From Conchocele bisecta (lineage: Eukaryota; Mollusca; Bivalvia; Lucinida; Thyasiridae), in NCBI GenBank assembly GCA_029237695.1, contig CM055265.1, positions 116,100,067 to 116,164,066 on the forward strand: 64,000 bases of DNA. Direction: 5' to 3'. The notes beneath the pieces were generated by a model, which was not told where the DNA came from, did no database searches, and saw nothing but the letters and a program-made list of their open reading frames with translations. How positions within the stretch are numbered: the first letter of the stretch is position 1; each line of letters opens with the position of its first letter. Of the stretch, positions 9,178 through 20,336 are shown one piece after another. A program made the position numbers and the translations under genes.

Positions 9178-9649
9178 CGTACATACTCACTAAGTAGGCA
9201 CAAACTATTCTTTATAGGAATTAAATAAGTATATAAGTGTGTCACTATTCCACCATGTCTAAAAAATTACAAGTGCCCGCTATACAGATATAATAATTTT
9301 AGTAATATGTATTTTACTGATATTGACTAACGGTGGGGCTCTTTTTTTAATGGTATATACTAATTAAATGCGTCACCTGAACAAATAATATTTGCGACAG
9401 ATTATAAAGTATGATCATTGCACACCAAACAATAAACACAGAGAATAAATAGTAATGTCCGTTTTAAGGAAACACGGTTATCGCCCTGATATCAGTGCGG
9501 ACATTTACGTCTGATATAACTGTATAATACAACAATCAATACATGGTGAATGAATGTTTATTTTGCCAGAAAATGTCATATCTACAGAATATACAAAACT
9601 ATCTGTCTCTCTATAGTATAACCTACTGAGTGGGCATGTACATTTAATG
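9178..9649 (-). mobile_element. Family B element, copy 2, internally deleted
   Basis: Ends GTACATACTCACTAAGTAGG and ACTGAGTGGGCATGTACATT. The AT-rich part between 9325 and 9365 is shortened and altered. The TTAA on the left is lost. Confidence 0.82.
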
Positions 9650-9803
9650 TGTACATGTACATAACCATGGTTCGCGGATGGAGGTGGTATGGAAGGTCTT
9701 CAAGCCATTTCCCACCCTTAAATATAAGAAAACAAATGGAGGTGGTGGTGAGAAGGGCATTGATAGGTCCATGATGCTTTGCTGTGATTCAATTGAGCAT
9801 CAG

Positions 9804-10038
9804 GAGGGCGTTTCACTAAACTTCGTAAGACTAAAATTTCGTAAGTGCAAAATTATAATAGTCTGTGAATTTCACATTATCAATGTTTTCTTGTCAACAA
9901 TTGTTGGATTTACATTCATTGAGCATAGGCTGCATCAGCAGCCTATGCTCAATACATGTAAATCCATCAATTGTTTACAAGATTCTAAATTTGCACTTAC
10001 GAACATTTTAATCGTAAGAAGTTTAGTGAAACGGCCGC
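9804..10038 (+). mobile_element. Family A MITE, copy 4
   Basis: CAG at 9801-9803 and 10039-10041. The left half is TTATAATAGTCTGTGAATTT. Confidence 0.9.
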
Positions 10039-10041
10039 CAG

Positions 10042-11089
10042 TGTTGCTGAGAATTGACACCTCAACTGAGTGATGATAACAACATGTACATCCTGTGGGC
10101 AATGAGAAAAATAACCATTTCAAATATATAAGAAATGTGCATATGTAACATGAAATGGACCAAGTACCCACCATCCTCAACCGCTTAGCCTTGCATTTGT
10201 ATTTCGTAGACTGTTCAAATTAAATACTTCTTCTCACGTGAGCCGTTCGCGCTAGTGATAGCATTGCCACCGGAGGATCTATAAGGTAATCAAGCGTGCT
10301 ACATTAATCTCACCAATCAAGCACGCCGGGACCGCTTGATGACCGGTTAAACGCTGATAATCTCCATATGTCAAACGCCAGTTTTCATCGACGCTATCTG
10401 TTTCACCATTATTATATATGGTTTTGGTCCATCACCACCAAAGATTTTTCCTATATAAACTAACCAATGACCACACATTTTGCTATTCTCTGCTACTTTC
10501 ATTTTTCGTATGTATGTTGTGGGACCTATTTTCCCATAACCTGCTGCAATTCTGCTCTGGATATTCACTAATTAAAATATAGGTTTAATTATTGTTAAGA
10601 AATATAAATTCAATCTCCTGTGGTGGTGGCGCAAAAACTCAGAGGCTGGAATTGAAAACGCCTCACATTACAAACATGATCCGACATAAAAAATAATCCC
10701 AAAGCATATGCTTGAAACTGATGTAAATGATACATTAACATGCCTGTAACGTAGATTAGTGCACCAATTGACTGGTTTCTGCAAGCAAAGAGTGACTATG
10801 GCATACCAAATCTGGCTTATTTTGTTTAACATACTACGTTTGACTACACCGCGCATGAATATCTGATCATTTAGTGTGGTTAAACCTATATGGGCCGCAT
10901 CTACATTGTACTATTGTGGAGTGTGATGTGTTCTTTTTCTAGCAGTAATACACTGACAGGCGGTGGTGGGTGATGTAGGGCGGAAGACGTTGTATTTCCT
11001 CCAGTCACACTCACATTTTAATTCTAAAATAAAATTACTTTTCGTTAAAAGCTGGGACTTGGAAATTGCTTAAAATTGCTTAGGATTGT
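10042..11089. other. Unassigned 1-kb interval
   Basis: No repeat family shared with the rest of the window, no splice-consistent long frames, and no RNA-like fold seen. A small dyad, ATCAAGCGTGCTAC...CAATCAAGCACG, lies at 10289-10325. Minus-strand frames of 62-81 residues have no recognisable domain. Confidence 0.4.
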
Positions 11090-11090
11090 T

Positions 11091-11336
11091 TTAACCCTTC
11101 AACCCTAAGTAACTGGAATGGAGTTTGATATGTTAAATTTGCGACCAATCCAATCGTCAAAAAATGATTTTCAGACTTGTCCATTTAAGAAAAGGGTGTG
11201 TTTTTGTTCTAAAAAATATGGAAATGACTTGCAAAAAGTGCAGATCCTGATGAGACGGCTCGTCACGAGCCGGCTCATCTGGATCTACACTGTTTGCCAA
11301 TACCACTATACAGGCCTGTGGTGTTGAAAGGGTTAA
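11091..11336 (+). mobile_element. Family K element, full-length
   Basis: Ends TTAACCCTTCAACCCTAAGT and GGTGTTGAAAGGGTTAA. The core palindrome is GACGGCTCGTCACGAGCCG. Flanking GTCATCT/GATCTACACTG sequence is shared with family H cores. Confidence 0.87.
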
Positions 11337-11611
11337 TTATGTAGCGAAAATAAAAATGTCGCAGAACCCCTAATATTTTTAATTTTAATTACCAGAAACA
11401 ATGTCACACCATCCATACCCAAAACATTTATATTGCATTCTTCGAACATGCATACTGTACGTCTCATATCTCTGTTTTCATTTAAACCAGCAACAACAAC
11501 AACAACAAAAACAGCCGTAATCCCATGTGTCGTTTAGTTTTGTTGAATAAACACGTGATATTTGTATCTGCGGTTATATTGATCGCCGACTGCTGATTAT
11601 TTGCCGGCGAC

Positions 11612-12122
11612 TTATGGTGTCTAATGTCACGGTGGATAATGTACGTCATTATGGTGTCTATTGTCACAGTGGATAATGTACGTCATTATGGTGTCTAATG
11701 TCACGGTGGATAATGTACGTCATTATGGTGTCTATTGTCACAGTGGATAATGCACGTCATTATGGTGTCTATTGGCAAGGTGGATAATGTACGTCATTAT
11801 GGTGTCTATTGTCACGGTGGATAATGTGCGTCATTATTGTGTCTATTGTCACGGGGGATAAGGTACGTCATTATCGTGTCTATTGTCACGGTGTATAACG
11901 TACGTCGTTGTGGTGTCTATTGTCCCGGTGCATAATGTACGTCGCTATGGTGTCTATTGTCACGATGGAAAATGTACGTCATTATCGTGTCTATTGTCAC
12001 GGTGGATACTGTACATCGCTATGGTGTCTATTGTCACGGTGCATAATGTACGTCGCTATGGTGTCTATTATCACGGTGCATACTGTACGTCGCTATGGTG
12101 TCTATTGTTACGGTGGATGGTG
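11612..12122 (+). repeat. 37-bp minisatellite, about 14 units
   Basis: Unit TTATGGTGTCTATTGTCACG followed by GTGGATAATGTACGTCA. Period measured at 37 (11612, 11649, 11686). Early units are closely matched; later ones drift (GTCGCTATGG). The overlapping 71-98-residue frames are products of the array. Confidence 0.9.
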
Positions 12123-12179
12123 AATGTCTCGCGCACCTGTTTTATTAGGTCCGCTTCCACCATGGTCATTCAAGTTTAA

Positions 12180-12440
12180 CGTTCTTATCCGTCCCGTCTG
12201 TTACAAAACTTTAACGTTCGGGTAAATGTCTTATAATTCCTTGCACGGATCTGCTTCATTTTCCATACACACATTGCTCTAATGGTCCTCTACCGCCCTG
12301 CGACAAATCCACGATCGTCTTGCCCCCGCTAAGCCCAGGGTCAAGGTCACATACTTGGTGCGTCAAAAACTTTAACATTCGGATAAATGTCTTATAATTT
12401 CTGTTTCCTTGTACGGATCTGCTTTATATTTCATAGGACT
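12180..12440 (+). repeat. Two ~160-bp direct repeat units
   Basis: AACTTTAACGTTCGGGTAAA...CACGGATCTGCTTC at 12205 recurs as AACTTTAACATTCGGATAAA...TACGGATCTGCTTT at 12366. They are linked by a CCAGGGTCAAGGTCACATAC spacer. The origin is unknown. Confidence 0.65.
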
Positions 12441-12826
12441 TACAATTTTGCCTCGTGTTCTCTCAAAGCTATATGTGAGGCATCCGTGTTCTATGAACAC
12501 ATTTTCTGGTGTCGACTTTCGGCGAGACTTATACATTTGTATTCCGGTCGCCGCGGCTTATAATTATCGTGTCCAAGGGTGTGAACGGTCTGAACGTACA
12601 TTTACCTAACTATCTCGGTAACTACTGGAGCGATACTTACCCGTGTCTTACCCACCCTGGGTTGGGTTCTACACCCGAGAAATACAGCAAAAAGAACCAA
12701 ATGTGTGAATTAGACAGCAAAGAAATCGCCCTCAGATGCGTAATTAGACAGTAAATATTCCGGGTTTGAGATGTTAACCATCCACAAATCAGCACGTTGA
12801 GAGTTGTGTCTGTACTGTTTCATAAT

Positions 12827-13003
12827 AAAACGAAACCTCTCTAAACCTGACACCCTGGGAGGCCCAGTGTGTCCGGTTTAGAGAGGTTTCTATGTAACCC
12901 CGACTTATTAACTACCCAACCCATGCGTATAGAGGACATGAAACTCCACCGTAATTAGACACACAGAGATGTTATCGATGCCCGGTTTTGAGAGGTGATA
13001 CTG
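12827..13003 (+). mobile_element. Family M pogo/Tigger-like MITE, diverged
   Basis: CGAAACCTCTCTAAACCTGA at the left, an internal foldback GTGTCCGGTTTAGAGAGGTT, and the right end CCCGGTTTTGAGAGGTGATA. Shorter than copies at 38077 and 41619. Confidence 0.7.
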
Positions 13004-13521
13004 TGCGGCAATTGTATTCAGCCTGTAAAGCAGGTTGCATCCCAGTTCATATGGAAACATGTCTCTAAAAACAACAAAAAAGCCAATTTTTTGGATGGCA
13101 TAAATATGATTGTTTCCGTTAGATTGTATACCGAATTACATATTTCTTATCTGTTGTTTTCCATTTTATTAGCAGAAACCTCTCTTGGGAATTGAGTTAT
13201 TCACACGCGAGCGATCTATACAGTACAAGGTTTTGGGATTGTCTCATAAGAGTTCAAGAATATTTCTTGATGACGTTATTTTGTCTATGCGTTAGACAAT
13301 GTACATATAACTGTGCATATAGTTATCATATTCATGTGGATAGAACATTAATTCTGTTAACAACAATTGAATTCAACACTGATTAAGTAATGTGTGTGAA
13401 TGCCAGCAAACTTGAAACGCATAAGGACTTTGTTCACCGATTGTCGCTCTTAATGTGTCATTCCGTAATTAAGTCATTGGGGCAACAACGCCAATGGTTG
13501 CTATGGCGAGTGCACATGGCC
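13004..13521. other. Unassigned interval
   Basis: AT-rich. Nothing matches other parts of the window and no gene is recognised. Confidence 0.35.
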
Positions 13522-13764
13522 TTTAACCCTTTCAACACCACATGCCTGTATACTGGTATTGGCAAACAGTACAGATCCAGATTAGCCGGCTCGTGACGAG
13601 CCGTCTCATCAGGATCTGCACTTTTTGCAAGTAATTTTCATATTTTTAGAACGAAAACATACCCTTTACATAAATTGACTAGTCTGAAAATCAGTTTGTG
13701 ACGGTTGGATTGCTTGCAAAAGTCAACATATTAAATCCATTCCAGTTTCTTAGGGGTGAAAGGG
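13522..13764 (-). mobile_element. Family K element, inverse orientation
   Basis: Starts TTTAACCCTTTCAACACCAC, has the core GGCTCGTGACGAGCCGTC, and ends AGTTTCTTAGGGGTGAAAGG. Confidence 0.86.
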
Positions 13765-14394
13765 ATCAACACAGGATCAACTGCAAATTGAACGGGTCTG
13801 TACAAGGGTATGTCATTAAAGGACTTAGTCCCACCCCACCCCCTTCGTTCACGGACCCCATTTAATTGGATTTGTTCTTTACCAAATGAAGGGGTCAGTG
13901 GAATAAGGGAATAAGGGGGATAACCCATCATGGAGTTAACCCATATGTGTTCGTTAACAACGTAAGGCCTCAACAAAGTAATTAGCTGCTTAATCCACTG
14001 ACAAATAGGTCCATCGATTGGACGCTCGCATACATTCTATTTGGAAGATAGAGATCAATCTAAAGTTCCAAAAATCCTGAAAAAGGAAAGTATTTTAACC
14101 TTCCGTATAGCTATGTTTATGCGAAAGTGTTATTCATTTCGACATATTTTCTGTAGCTTCGTTCATTTGAATGAAGTCAATATATATATATCGCTGAATG
14201 TATAAAGTTTCTGTCTATCAACGGACCAATGAAAATACCTGACGCTGAAACGATATTGGAGAGCTGATTTATTATCTGGAATATGTTGTCAGAAACACTG
14301 AATCACTGCGCTATATCTATCATTTCCAACTCTGTCCGTGTATCGATAAACGCATCCCAGTTGTATACTTTATACTTAATGTTTTCAACAATAT
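13765..14394. other. Unassigned interval
   Basis: A purine-rich GGGGATAA/AATAAGGG segment near 13900-13930 and an AT dinucleotide run at 14180-14190. No family or coding signal. Confidence 0.35.
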
Positions 14395-14397
14395 CAG

Positions 14398-14628
14398 GGG
14401 CCAGTTTCACTAAACTTCGTACGACTAAAATGTTCGCAAGTGCAAAATTAGAAATTTCACATTAACACTGTTTTCTTGTAAACAATTGTTGGATTTACAT
14501 TTATTGAGCATAGGCTGCATATGCAGCCTATGCTCAATAAATGTAAATCCATCAATTGTTATTTCCAGACGATCCTAAAGTTTCGCTTACGAACATTGTA
14601 GTCGTACGAAGCTTAATGAAACAGCCCC
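14398..14628 (+). mobile_element. Family A MITE, copy 5
   Basis: Perfect 34-bp inner palindrome centred on ATATGCAGCC at 14520. The left half has lost TATGATAGTCTG. Flanks are CAG on the left and CTG on the right. Confidence 0.88.
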
Positions 14629-14631
14629 CTG

Positions 14632-14953
14632 TACAATAAATAGATACATATATGCGGCCTGCATTGAAGAATCGTTGAGTTTTGGCAAGTGATAATTTTC
14701 GAGTTTTACCAAGCACAATATATAGATGATGGCGTATGTTTAAATATGTTAAGTACGTTAAACATGTTCGTAAAACGACTTTTCTAAATTTAGCTCGCAC
14801 TTCCTTGCGACTTTCAAATTGTACGATATTACCATAAACTGTTTAATTCATTACATATGATTAAAACTGCCAGATGTTTTTTTCCATCATCGGATGCGCA
14901 TAAGTCGTGCGAAGTTTAGTAAAACGGGCTGCAGATCAGTTAATTCACTCCTG
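14632..14953. other. Unassigned, ending in an orphan A-type end
   Basis: Bases 14905-14932 (GTCGTGCGAAGTTTAGTAAA + ACGGGC) are a lone right terminus of an A-like element. The rest is unassigned. Confidence 0.45.
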
Positions 14954-14955
14954 TA

Positions 14956-14998
14956 GCCGAGTTAACCAAAATTGATAAGCATACTTATCTTGCTACAC
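14956..14998 (+). mobile_element. Family O terminal fragment
   Basis: TAGCCGAGTTAACCAAAATT then AAGCATACTTATCTTGC matches the left 45 bp of 44164-44376. Truncated by the next A element. Confidence 0.6.
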
Positions 14999-15000
14999 CT

Positions 15001-15117
15001 TGGGCTCGTTTCACTAAACTTCGTACGACGTGTTCGTAAGTTAATGTGAAATTTACAGACTATCATAAGTTTGCACTTACGAACATTTCAGTCGTACGAA
15101 GTTTAGTGAAACGGCCT
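15001..15117 (-). mobile_element. Family A MITE, internally deleted
   Basis: Both ends are present, but the palindromic middle is lost, leaving about 117 bp (CGTACGACGTGTTCGTAAGT then TTAATGTGAAATTTACAGAC). Confidence 0.85.
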
Positions 15118-15199
15118 CTTGGATCGTGATTTGTCTTATCCATGGATCGGTGAAATGAATCTCCAACACAATAGGCGATGAACAGACTGCTCGGCATGC

Positions 15200-15500
15200 C
15201 GATCGATCCGTGGCTACACTGGTCACAAGTTTAATACATCCATTTTTTGCCATGGCTAGCAACATATATATGACTGTGACTGTGGAAATGGTGTTTATGA
15301 CATCGCGACCAGTGTAGACCCAGATCAGCCTGCGCATCTGCGCAGGCTGATATGGATCTACAATGTTCGCCATTCAGTCTTTTCATAAAACAAACAACAC
15401 CAATGACACATTGACACGTTCCACGAGTGTGCTTGGCAGAGCATGAGCTAGACTGGCGGCAAATGTCAAAAGCCTCATTTTTCCAACCACAGCCACATGT
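15200..15500. mobile_element. Family H, one copy plus an adjoining H fragment
   Basis: 15205-15270 resembles an H right end (GGCTACACTGGTCACAAG). 15278-15500 is a fuller copy (GACTGTGACTGTGGAAATGG ... CAACCACAGCCACATG) with the core ATCTGCGCAGG. Confidence 0.72.
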
Positions 15501-15724
15501 ATAGATACCGTCCGTGTACTATCGCCAGACAAGACGGCTGGACCAACTGTCTATCTACCGCGATATCTGCACTTAATTAACTTCTTCCGAGAACAATAGA
15601 TTAGATATATCAATCTCCCTGGAATAGTAATGTAAACACTTACACTATGCATGCTACTGGTGAAAATAGCAGCCAGCATATTATGGGTTTATTTCTTATT
15701 TCTCTCTGCTGGGTCGAATATTAA

Positions 15725-16228
15725 AGGTACATGCCCACTCAGTAGGCACAACATATTCTTTATATCAGAGACATCATCTGAGACATTTTCTTGCACAATA
15801 AACATTCATTCACCATTGCCCCACGTATTGATTGGCAGTATCACACATTTTCTATCAGAAGTAAGTTTCCACACTGATATCAGGGGCGATAACCGTGTTT
15901 CCTTAAAATGTTAAAGGACATTACTATTTATTCTCTGTATTTATTTTTCGATGTGCAATGATTATACTTTATAATCTGTCGAAAATATTATTTTTTTCAG
16001 GTGACGCATTTAATTAGTATAAATAATTAATAAATATCATGCCTCATTTGCATATGAAAATAGCCTGATACCACCGCGCGTCACTATCAGTAAAATAAAT
16101 ATTACTAAATGATTTCATATGTATAGCGGGCACTTGTAATTTTTAGAACTGGTGGAATAGTGACACAATTATACACGTATTTAATTCATATAAATAACAG
16201 TCTGTGCCTACTGAATGGGTATGCACCT
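15725..16228 (+). mobile_element. Family B element, copy 3
   Basis: TTAA at 15721-15724 and 16229-16232. Complete interior. The 87-residue frame at its left part recurs in other B copies and is a repeat artefact. Confidence 0.9.
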
Positions 16229-16318
16229 TTAATTGATGGGCCCTGCTCTCTTTAAATTATACTTATGTTTTGTAGAAAAGAAACTCCCCCTTTTAATCGT
16301 TTATTCAGAAACATTGAA

Positions 16319-16761
16319 TATAGAGAATAGTAGGTTAGTGCCGTGAATGGGAAAAATATCTGGCAAGGCTCAAGAATTTCTTTATTTCTCATCAGAAGTA
16401 TATGTTGTGACCACTCATTTGAACCGTCTCGCCGAGACGGTTCAAATGAGTGGTCACAACATATACTTTGGTTCAGAAATAAGGAAAATAGATAGCGAAT
16501 AGTAGGTTAGTGCCGTGAATGGGAAAAAATATCTGGCAAGGCTCAGGAAACGGGATGGGCGAGGCTCTGCCGAGCACATCCCGTTTTCGTGCCGCGCCAG
16601 ATATGTTTTCCCATTCACGGCACTAACCTACTATTCTATTTATCCCGTCAACACCTACAAATGGCTGTAAAATGTAAAAATAGTATTGACTGGATATCAA
16701 AAATGTTTCACGGCACCGTGTTTCACGGCACATACGCACTGCACTGTGTTGACGGGATAAA
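16319..16761 (+). mobile_element. Family F bipartite foldback with partial self-duplication
   Basis: Module 1 is a foldback GGTTAGTGCCGTGAATGGGA ... TCCCATTCACGGCACTAACC. Module 2 begins TTTATCCCGTCAACACC and ends GTGTTGACGGGATAAA. The first ~55 bp of module 1 occur twice (16319 and 16497), separated by a 113-bp palindrome. Confidence 0.85.
16374..16486. repeat. 113-bp palindrome inside F
   Basis: Arms CATTTGAACCGTCTCG / CGAGACGGTTCAAATG extend through TATATGTTGTGACCACTC to TTATTTCT on each side, centred at about 16432. The long perfect stem suggests a recent insertion. Confidence 0.85.
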
Positions 16762-16935
16762 CAGTAATATATGTTTCTGGTTTATTCGAACTGGGTCACA
16801 CGAAACGTTCCAAGGCGCTGATTCGGACGACACAGCGGAAAGGGATGATACACAACGACCATGTGTTAGTATTGCCGAGAGTTTCAAATTTTCTGAACAT
16901 CTGTTGACAGTGCCAACTCGCAATCAAGCAATTTG

Positions 16936-17452
16936 ATTCTCCGAGCCTGAGCTGTAGCACAGCTCAGGCTCGGATAATCAAATTGCTTCATTGCTTGTAG
17001 CACAGCTCAGGCTCAGATAATCAAATTGCTTGATTGCTTGTAGCAAAGTTCAGGCTCGGATAATCAAATTGCTTCATTGCTTGTAGCACAGCTCAGGCTC
17101 AGATAATCAAATTGCTTCATTGCTTGTAGCAAAGCTCAGGCTCGGATAATCAAATTGCTTGATTGCTTGTAGCACAGCTCAGGCTCAGATAATCAAATTG
17201 CTTGATTGCTTGTAGCACAGCGCAGGCTCGGATAATCAAATTGCTTGATTGCTTGTAGCACAGCTCAGGCTCGGATAATCAAATTGCTTGATTGCTTGTA
17301 GCACAGCGCAGGCTCGGATAATCAAATTGCTTGATTGCTTGTAGCACAGCTCAGGCTCGGATAATCAAATTGCTTGATTGCTTGTAGCACAGCTCAGGCT
17401 CGGATAATCAAATTGCTTGATTGCTTGTAGCACATCTCAGGCTCGGATAATG
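16936..17452 (+). repeat. 43-bp minisatellite, about 11-12 units
   Basis: Unit TGCTTGATTGCTTGTAGCAC + AGCTCAGGCTCGGATAATCAAAT, with point variants (TTCATT, AGCGCAGG, CTCAGATA). The array begins with an inverted partial unit (TCCGAGCCTGAGCTGTAGCA), so the left edge can fold. One diverged unit occurs at 37175-37250 next to another F copy. Confidence 0.92.
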
Positions 17453-17654
17453 GCAAGATTAGCGCCGGTGGTAGTGTAGTTTCAATCTCGCGCACATTTA
17501 GAATTCATCTGTCACCGTTGTTGTAATTGTAATGCGTGGCGTTTCTGAAATGGTCATATATAACTGTGTCGAGCCATCTATTCTCTCCGCGTAGCGGATC
17601 GATATGATACCGTGTCCATTTCACGAGGAAGCAAATTAACGTCGTTTACCACTG

Positions 17655-17889
17655 TGACCCGTTTCACTAAACATCGTACGAATAAAATGTTCGTAAGTGC
17701 AAATTTAGGATCGTCTGTAAATTTCAATTGATGGATTTACATTTATTGAGCATAACCTGCAGCCTATGCTCAATATATGTAACTCCAATAATTGTTTACA
17801 AGAAAACATTGTTAATGAGAAATTTACAGACTATCATAAATGTGCACTTGCGAACATTTTAGTCGGTCGAAGCTTAGTGAAACGGCCCC
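17655..17889 (-). mobile_element. Family A MITE, copy 7
   Basis: CTG at 17652-17654 and 17890-17892. The central palindrome is shortened (ATAACCTGCAGCCTATG). Confidence 0.85.
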
Positions 17890-17898
17890 CTGGTTTGG

Positions 17899-18247
17899 AA
17901 TCGGGTGTCGGTTTCACTAAACTTCGTGCGAAGTTTAGTGAAACCGACTCCAAATTTCGTACGAAGTTTAGTAAAACCGACACCCGACGCCAAAGCGGTT
18001 TCTTTTCGGCTAAGAAGTTCATTGTCTAAAATAAAAATCTATAGCGAAGTTCACATTGAAAGTCGATTTTGGAAAAGCTTGTGTCTGGTTTGTTGAGATT
18101 TGTATGTATTTGTTTGTGCTGTATATGTCGGTGGAGTGTGGTAACATTTGCTATCCACATTAATGTGTGAAGTCAGTTTTAAAAATTGAAAAAACTTTCG
18201 TACGAAAATGTGTCTTACTACTAGTAAGTTTAGTGAAACGGGTCCTA
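17899..18247. mobile_element. Stacked A-type termini, mirror-arranged
   Basis: TCGGGTGTCGGTTTCACTAA, then AACTTCGTGCGAAGTTTAGT, then ACGAAGTTTAGTAAAACCGA with CACCCGA form a compact inverted repeat (17899-17987). Another right end (AGTTTAGTGAAACGGGTCCT) sits at 18228-18247. It looks like termini without bodies. Confidence 0.65.
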
Positions 18248-18330
18248 GGGGTTCGTTTCTTTAATCTTCGTACGATGAAAACGTTTGTACGAAGATCTTT
18301 GTGAAGTTGTTTGTCACATTAACGTGGTCG
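18248..18330 (+). mobile_element. Diverged A-type left end (A prime)
   Basis: GGGGTTCGTTTCTTTAATCT, TACGATGAAAACGTTTGTAC and GTGAAGTTGTTTGTCACATT resemble the left ends at 47222 and 51984. No matching right end was found. Confidence 0.5.
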
Positions 18331-18426
18331 CGTGTTGATGCCATGATTGGCTATGAACATGTACACATCGTTAGATTTGAACTATTCGATGCATTTAGCT
18401 CCCACGTATGATACGGTACGTATGCA
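18331..18426. other. No feature seen
   Basis: Short unassigned spacer. Confidence 0.3.
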
Positions 18427-19070
18427 ATATTAACGGGATACGGACAAAATCTCCCCCCCCCCCCTCCCCCCCCCCCCCCCATCCCACCCAGACATAATCC
18501 CCCCATGATTTTTGACACAGGAGGACAAAATATGGTTTGAAAGAATCATTGCATTAATTGGTTTTCAAATTCCACCCTCTAATCCTCTTTAATCAGGGTA
18601 TTTGAATTGCCTGACTTCTTTCAAGTAGTTGATGAAGGATTACGTTTTATTAAAACAAACAGAAATGAATGATTGTTACAGGATTTACTTAGTATCGTTT
18701 TGGCAAATAATTCTTTGAAATGGTAATCGATTCTTCACTAAAACAATATGGTTTGGGACCGACATCAGTATACAAATGTACAAACGATACATACATATTC
18801 TTGTTTGACGTTTATTGTGCAACTGAAAATACTTTATTAAATGTGCTTGTTTGATTGTGCAACTGAAAATATTTAAATGTGCTTGATGTTTATTGTGCAA
18901 ATAAAAGTACCGAATATATGATGGGGGGGGGGGGGATTTTGTCCTAGGCTACATTTTCATTGGGGGTGGGGGGGGGGGGATTTTGTCCTACCTTGAATTT
19001 TGATTGGGGGGATTATGTCCTACCTGTGATTTTAGACGGGGGGGGGGGGGGATTTGATAAGGGTTAATAT
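18427..19070. mobile_element. Element bounded by poly-C and poly-G blocks
   Basis: Outer inverted ends ATATTAACGGGATA / AAGGGTTAATAT. Inside them GGACAAAATCT precedes a 28-base C-rich run (18453-18480), and three G runs (18923-18935, 18962-18979, 19038-19051) are followed by ATTTTGTCC or ATTTGATAA. The arrangement is an inverted repeat with expanded homopolymers. Interior 18500-18920 is unassigned, with a GTGCAACTGAAAATA doublet near 18818 and 18858. Confidence 0.65.
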
Positions 19071-19460
19071 AATTTAAGAAATACAATCTAACATTGGTGT
19101 TAATTTAAAAAGAAACTCGGCATAGCCTTGTTCCTATCTTTGTTTCTTATGCAATCAGTAAGATCACTATAACATGTATAAAATCATCCCTCAGTCGTGT
19201 GCGCTCCTCTACATAATATTTTGAAATCTGCAAATACATGATTCCCCGTTTTCCAAGGTACTAGTTCCTTTAAGAGAAATTCTGAGACACTGTTCTGGGA
19301 ATTGGGATAATGGAAAGGAATGATGTATTATGGCGATTTAACACTTTCGCAGTTAAGTTGCTCCGGCTGACGTGTCATGTGTATTTACTGCGTCTAAAAT
19401 TCACAGACAACGACTTTTAACTGTCGAACATGTGTGTAAGATGCACGTCAGTTTAATTGC
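19071..19460. other. Mostly unassigned, contains an N-like scrap
   Basis: GAAACTCGGCATAGCCTTGT and TTTCTTATGCAATCAGTAAG near 19112-19160 recall the centre of family N. Otherwise no signal. Confidence 0.4.
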
Positions 19461-19641
19461 TTAACCCTTTCAACCCTAAGGAACTGGAATGGACTGTGAC
19501 CAATCCAATGGTCACAAAATGATTTTCAGATTCGTCCATTTATGAAAAGGGGGTGTTTTTGTTCTAAGAAATATTAAACTCATCTGGATCTGCACTTTTT
19601 GCATAAACCGCTATAGCGGGATTTCGGGTTCAAAGGGTTAA
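19461..19641 (+). mobile_element. Family K element, short variant
   Basis: Ends TTAACCCTTTCAACCCTAAG and GGTTCAAAGGGTTAAT are kept. The palindromic core is replaced by CATAAACCGCTATAGCGGGA. Confidence 0.8.
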
Positions 19642-19798
19642 TAACACTATCGTCAAAGAACACCATCAGCAATTACCACTCCTTCAACATGCCGTTAGAA
19701 GCCATACACTGGAAATGTTGCCGACAAGTCCCAGCCGAATAATGTGATCGTGCACACTTTTTTTTATCGAACTGTATCCTGTAAAGATTCGCCTATCT

Positions 19799-20246
19799 GC
19801 ACTAGAGACATTTTCTGGCAAAATAAACATTCATTCACCATTACCCCACGTATTGATTGGCATTGTTATACATTTAATATCAGACATACATTTCCAAGGG
19901 CGATAACCGTGTTCCTTAAAATGTTAACGGACATTACTATTTATTCTCTGTATTTATTTGTTGATGTGCAATGATCAGACTTTATATAATCTGTCGAAAA
20001 TACTATTTTTTTCGGGTGACGCAATTAATTAGTATAAATAATAAAAAAAGATCATGCCTCATTTGCATATGAAAATAGCCTGATACCACCGCGAGTCACT
20101 ATCAGTAAAATAAATATTACTAAATGATTATATCTGTATAGCGGGCACTCGTAATTTTTAGAACTGGTGGAATAGTGACACAATCATTATATACGTAAAT
20201 AATTCCTGTAAAGTACACTTTGTGCCTACTGAGTGGGCATGTACCT
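19799..20246 (+). mobile_element. Family B element, 5'-truncated
   Basis: Begins inside the family at GACATTTTCTGGCAAAATAA. The right end ATGTACCT is followed by TTAA (20247-20250). Confidence 0.87.
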
Positions 20247-20336
20247 TTAAATGGTGGTTTAACAATATACGGAATAGACGCTTATCAGACTGTGCGGATA
20301 ATAAGGACTGTGCGAAAAAAAGGACCCTATATCATA

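Noticed and set aside
16936..17452. CRISPR array
   Set aside because: 43-bp units adjoin directly with no spacers. It is a minisatellite.
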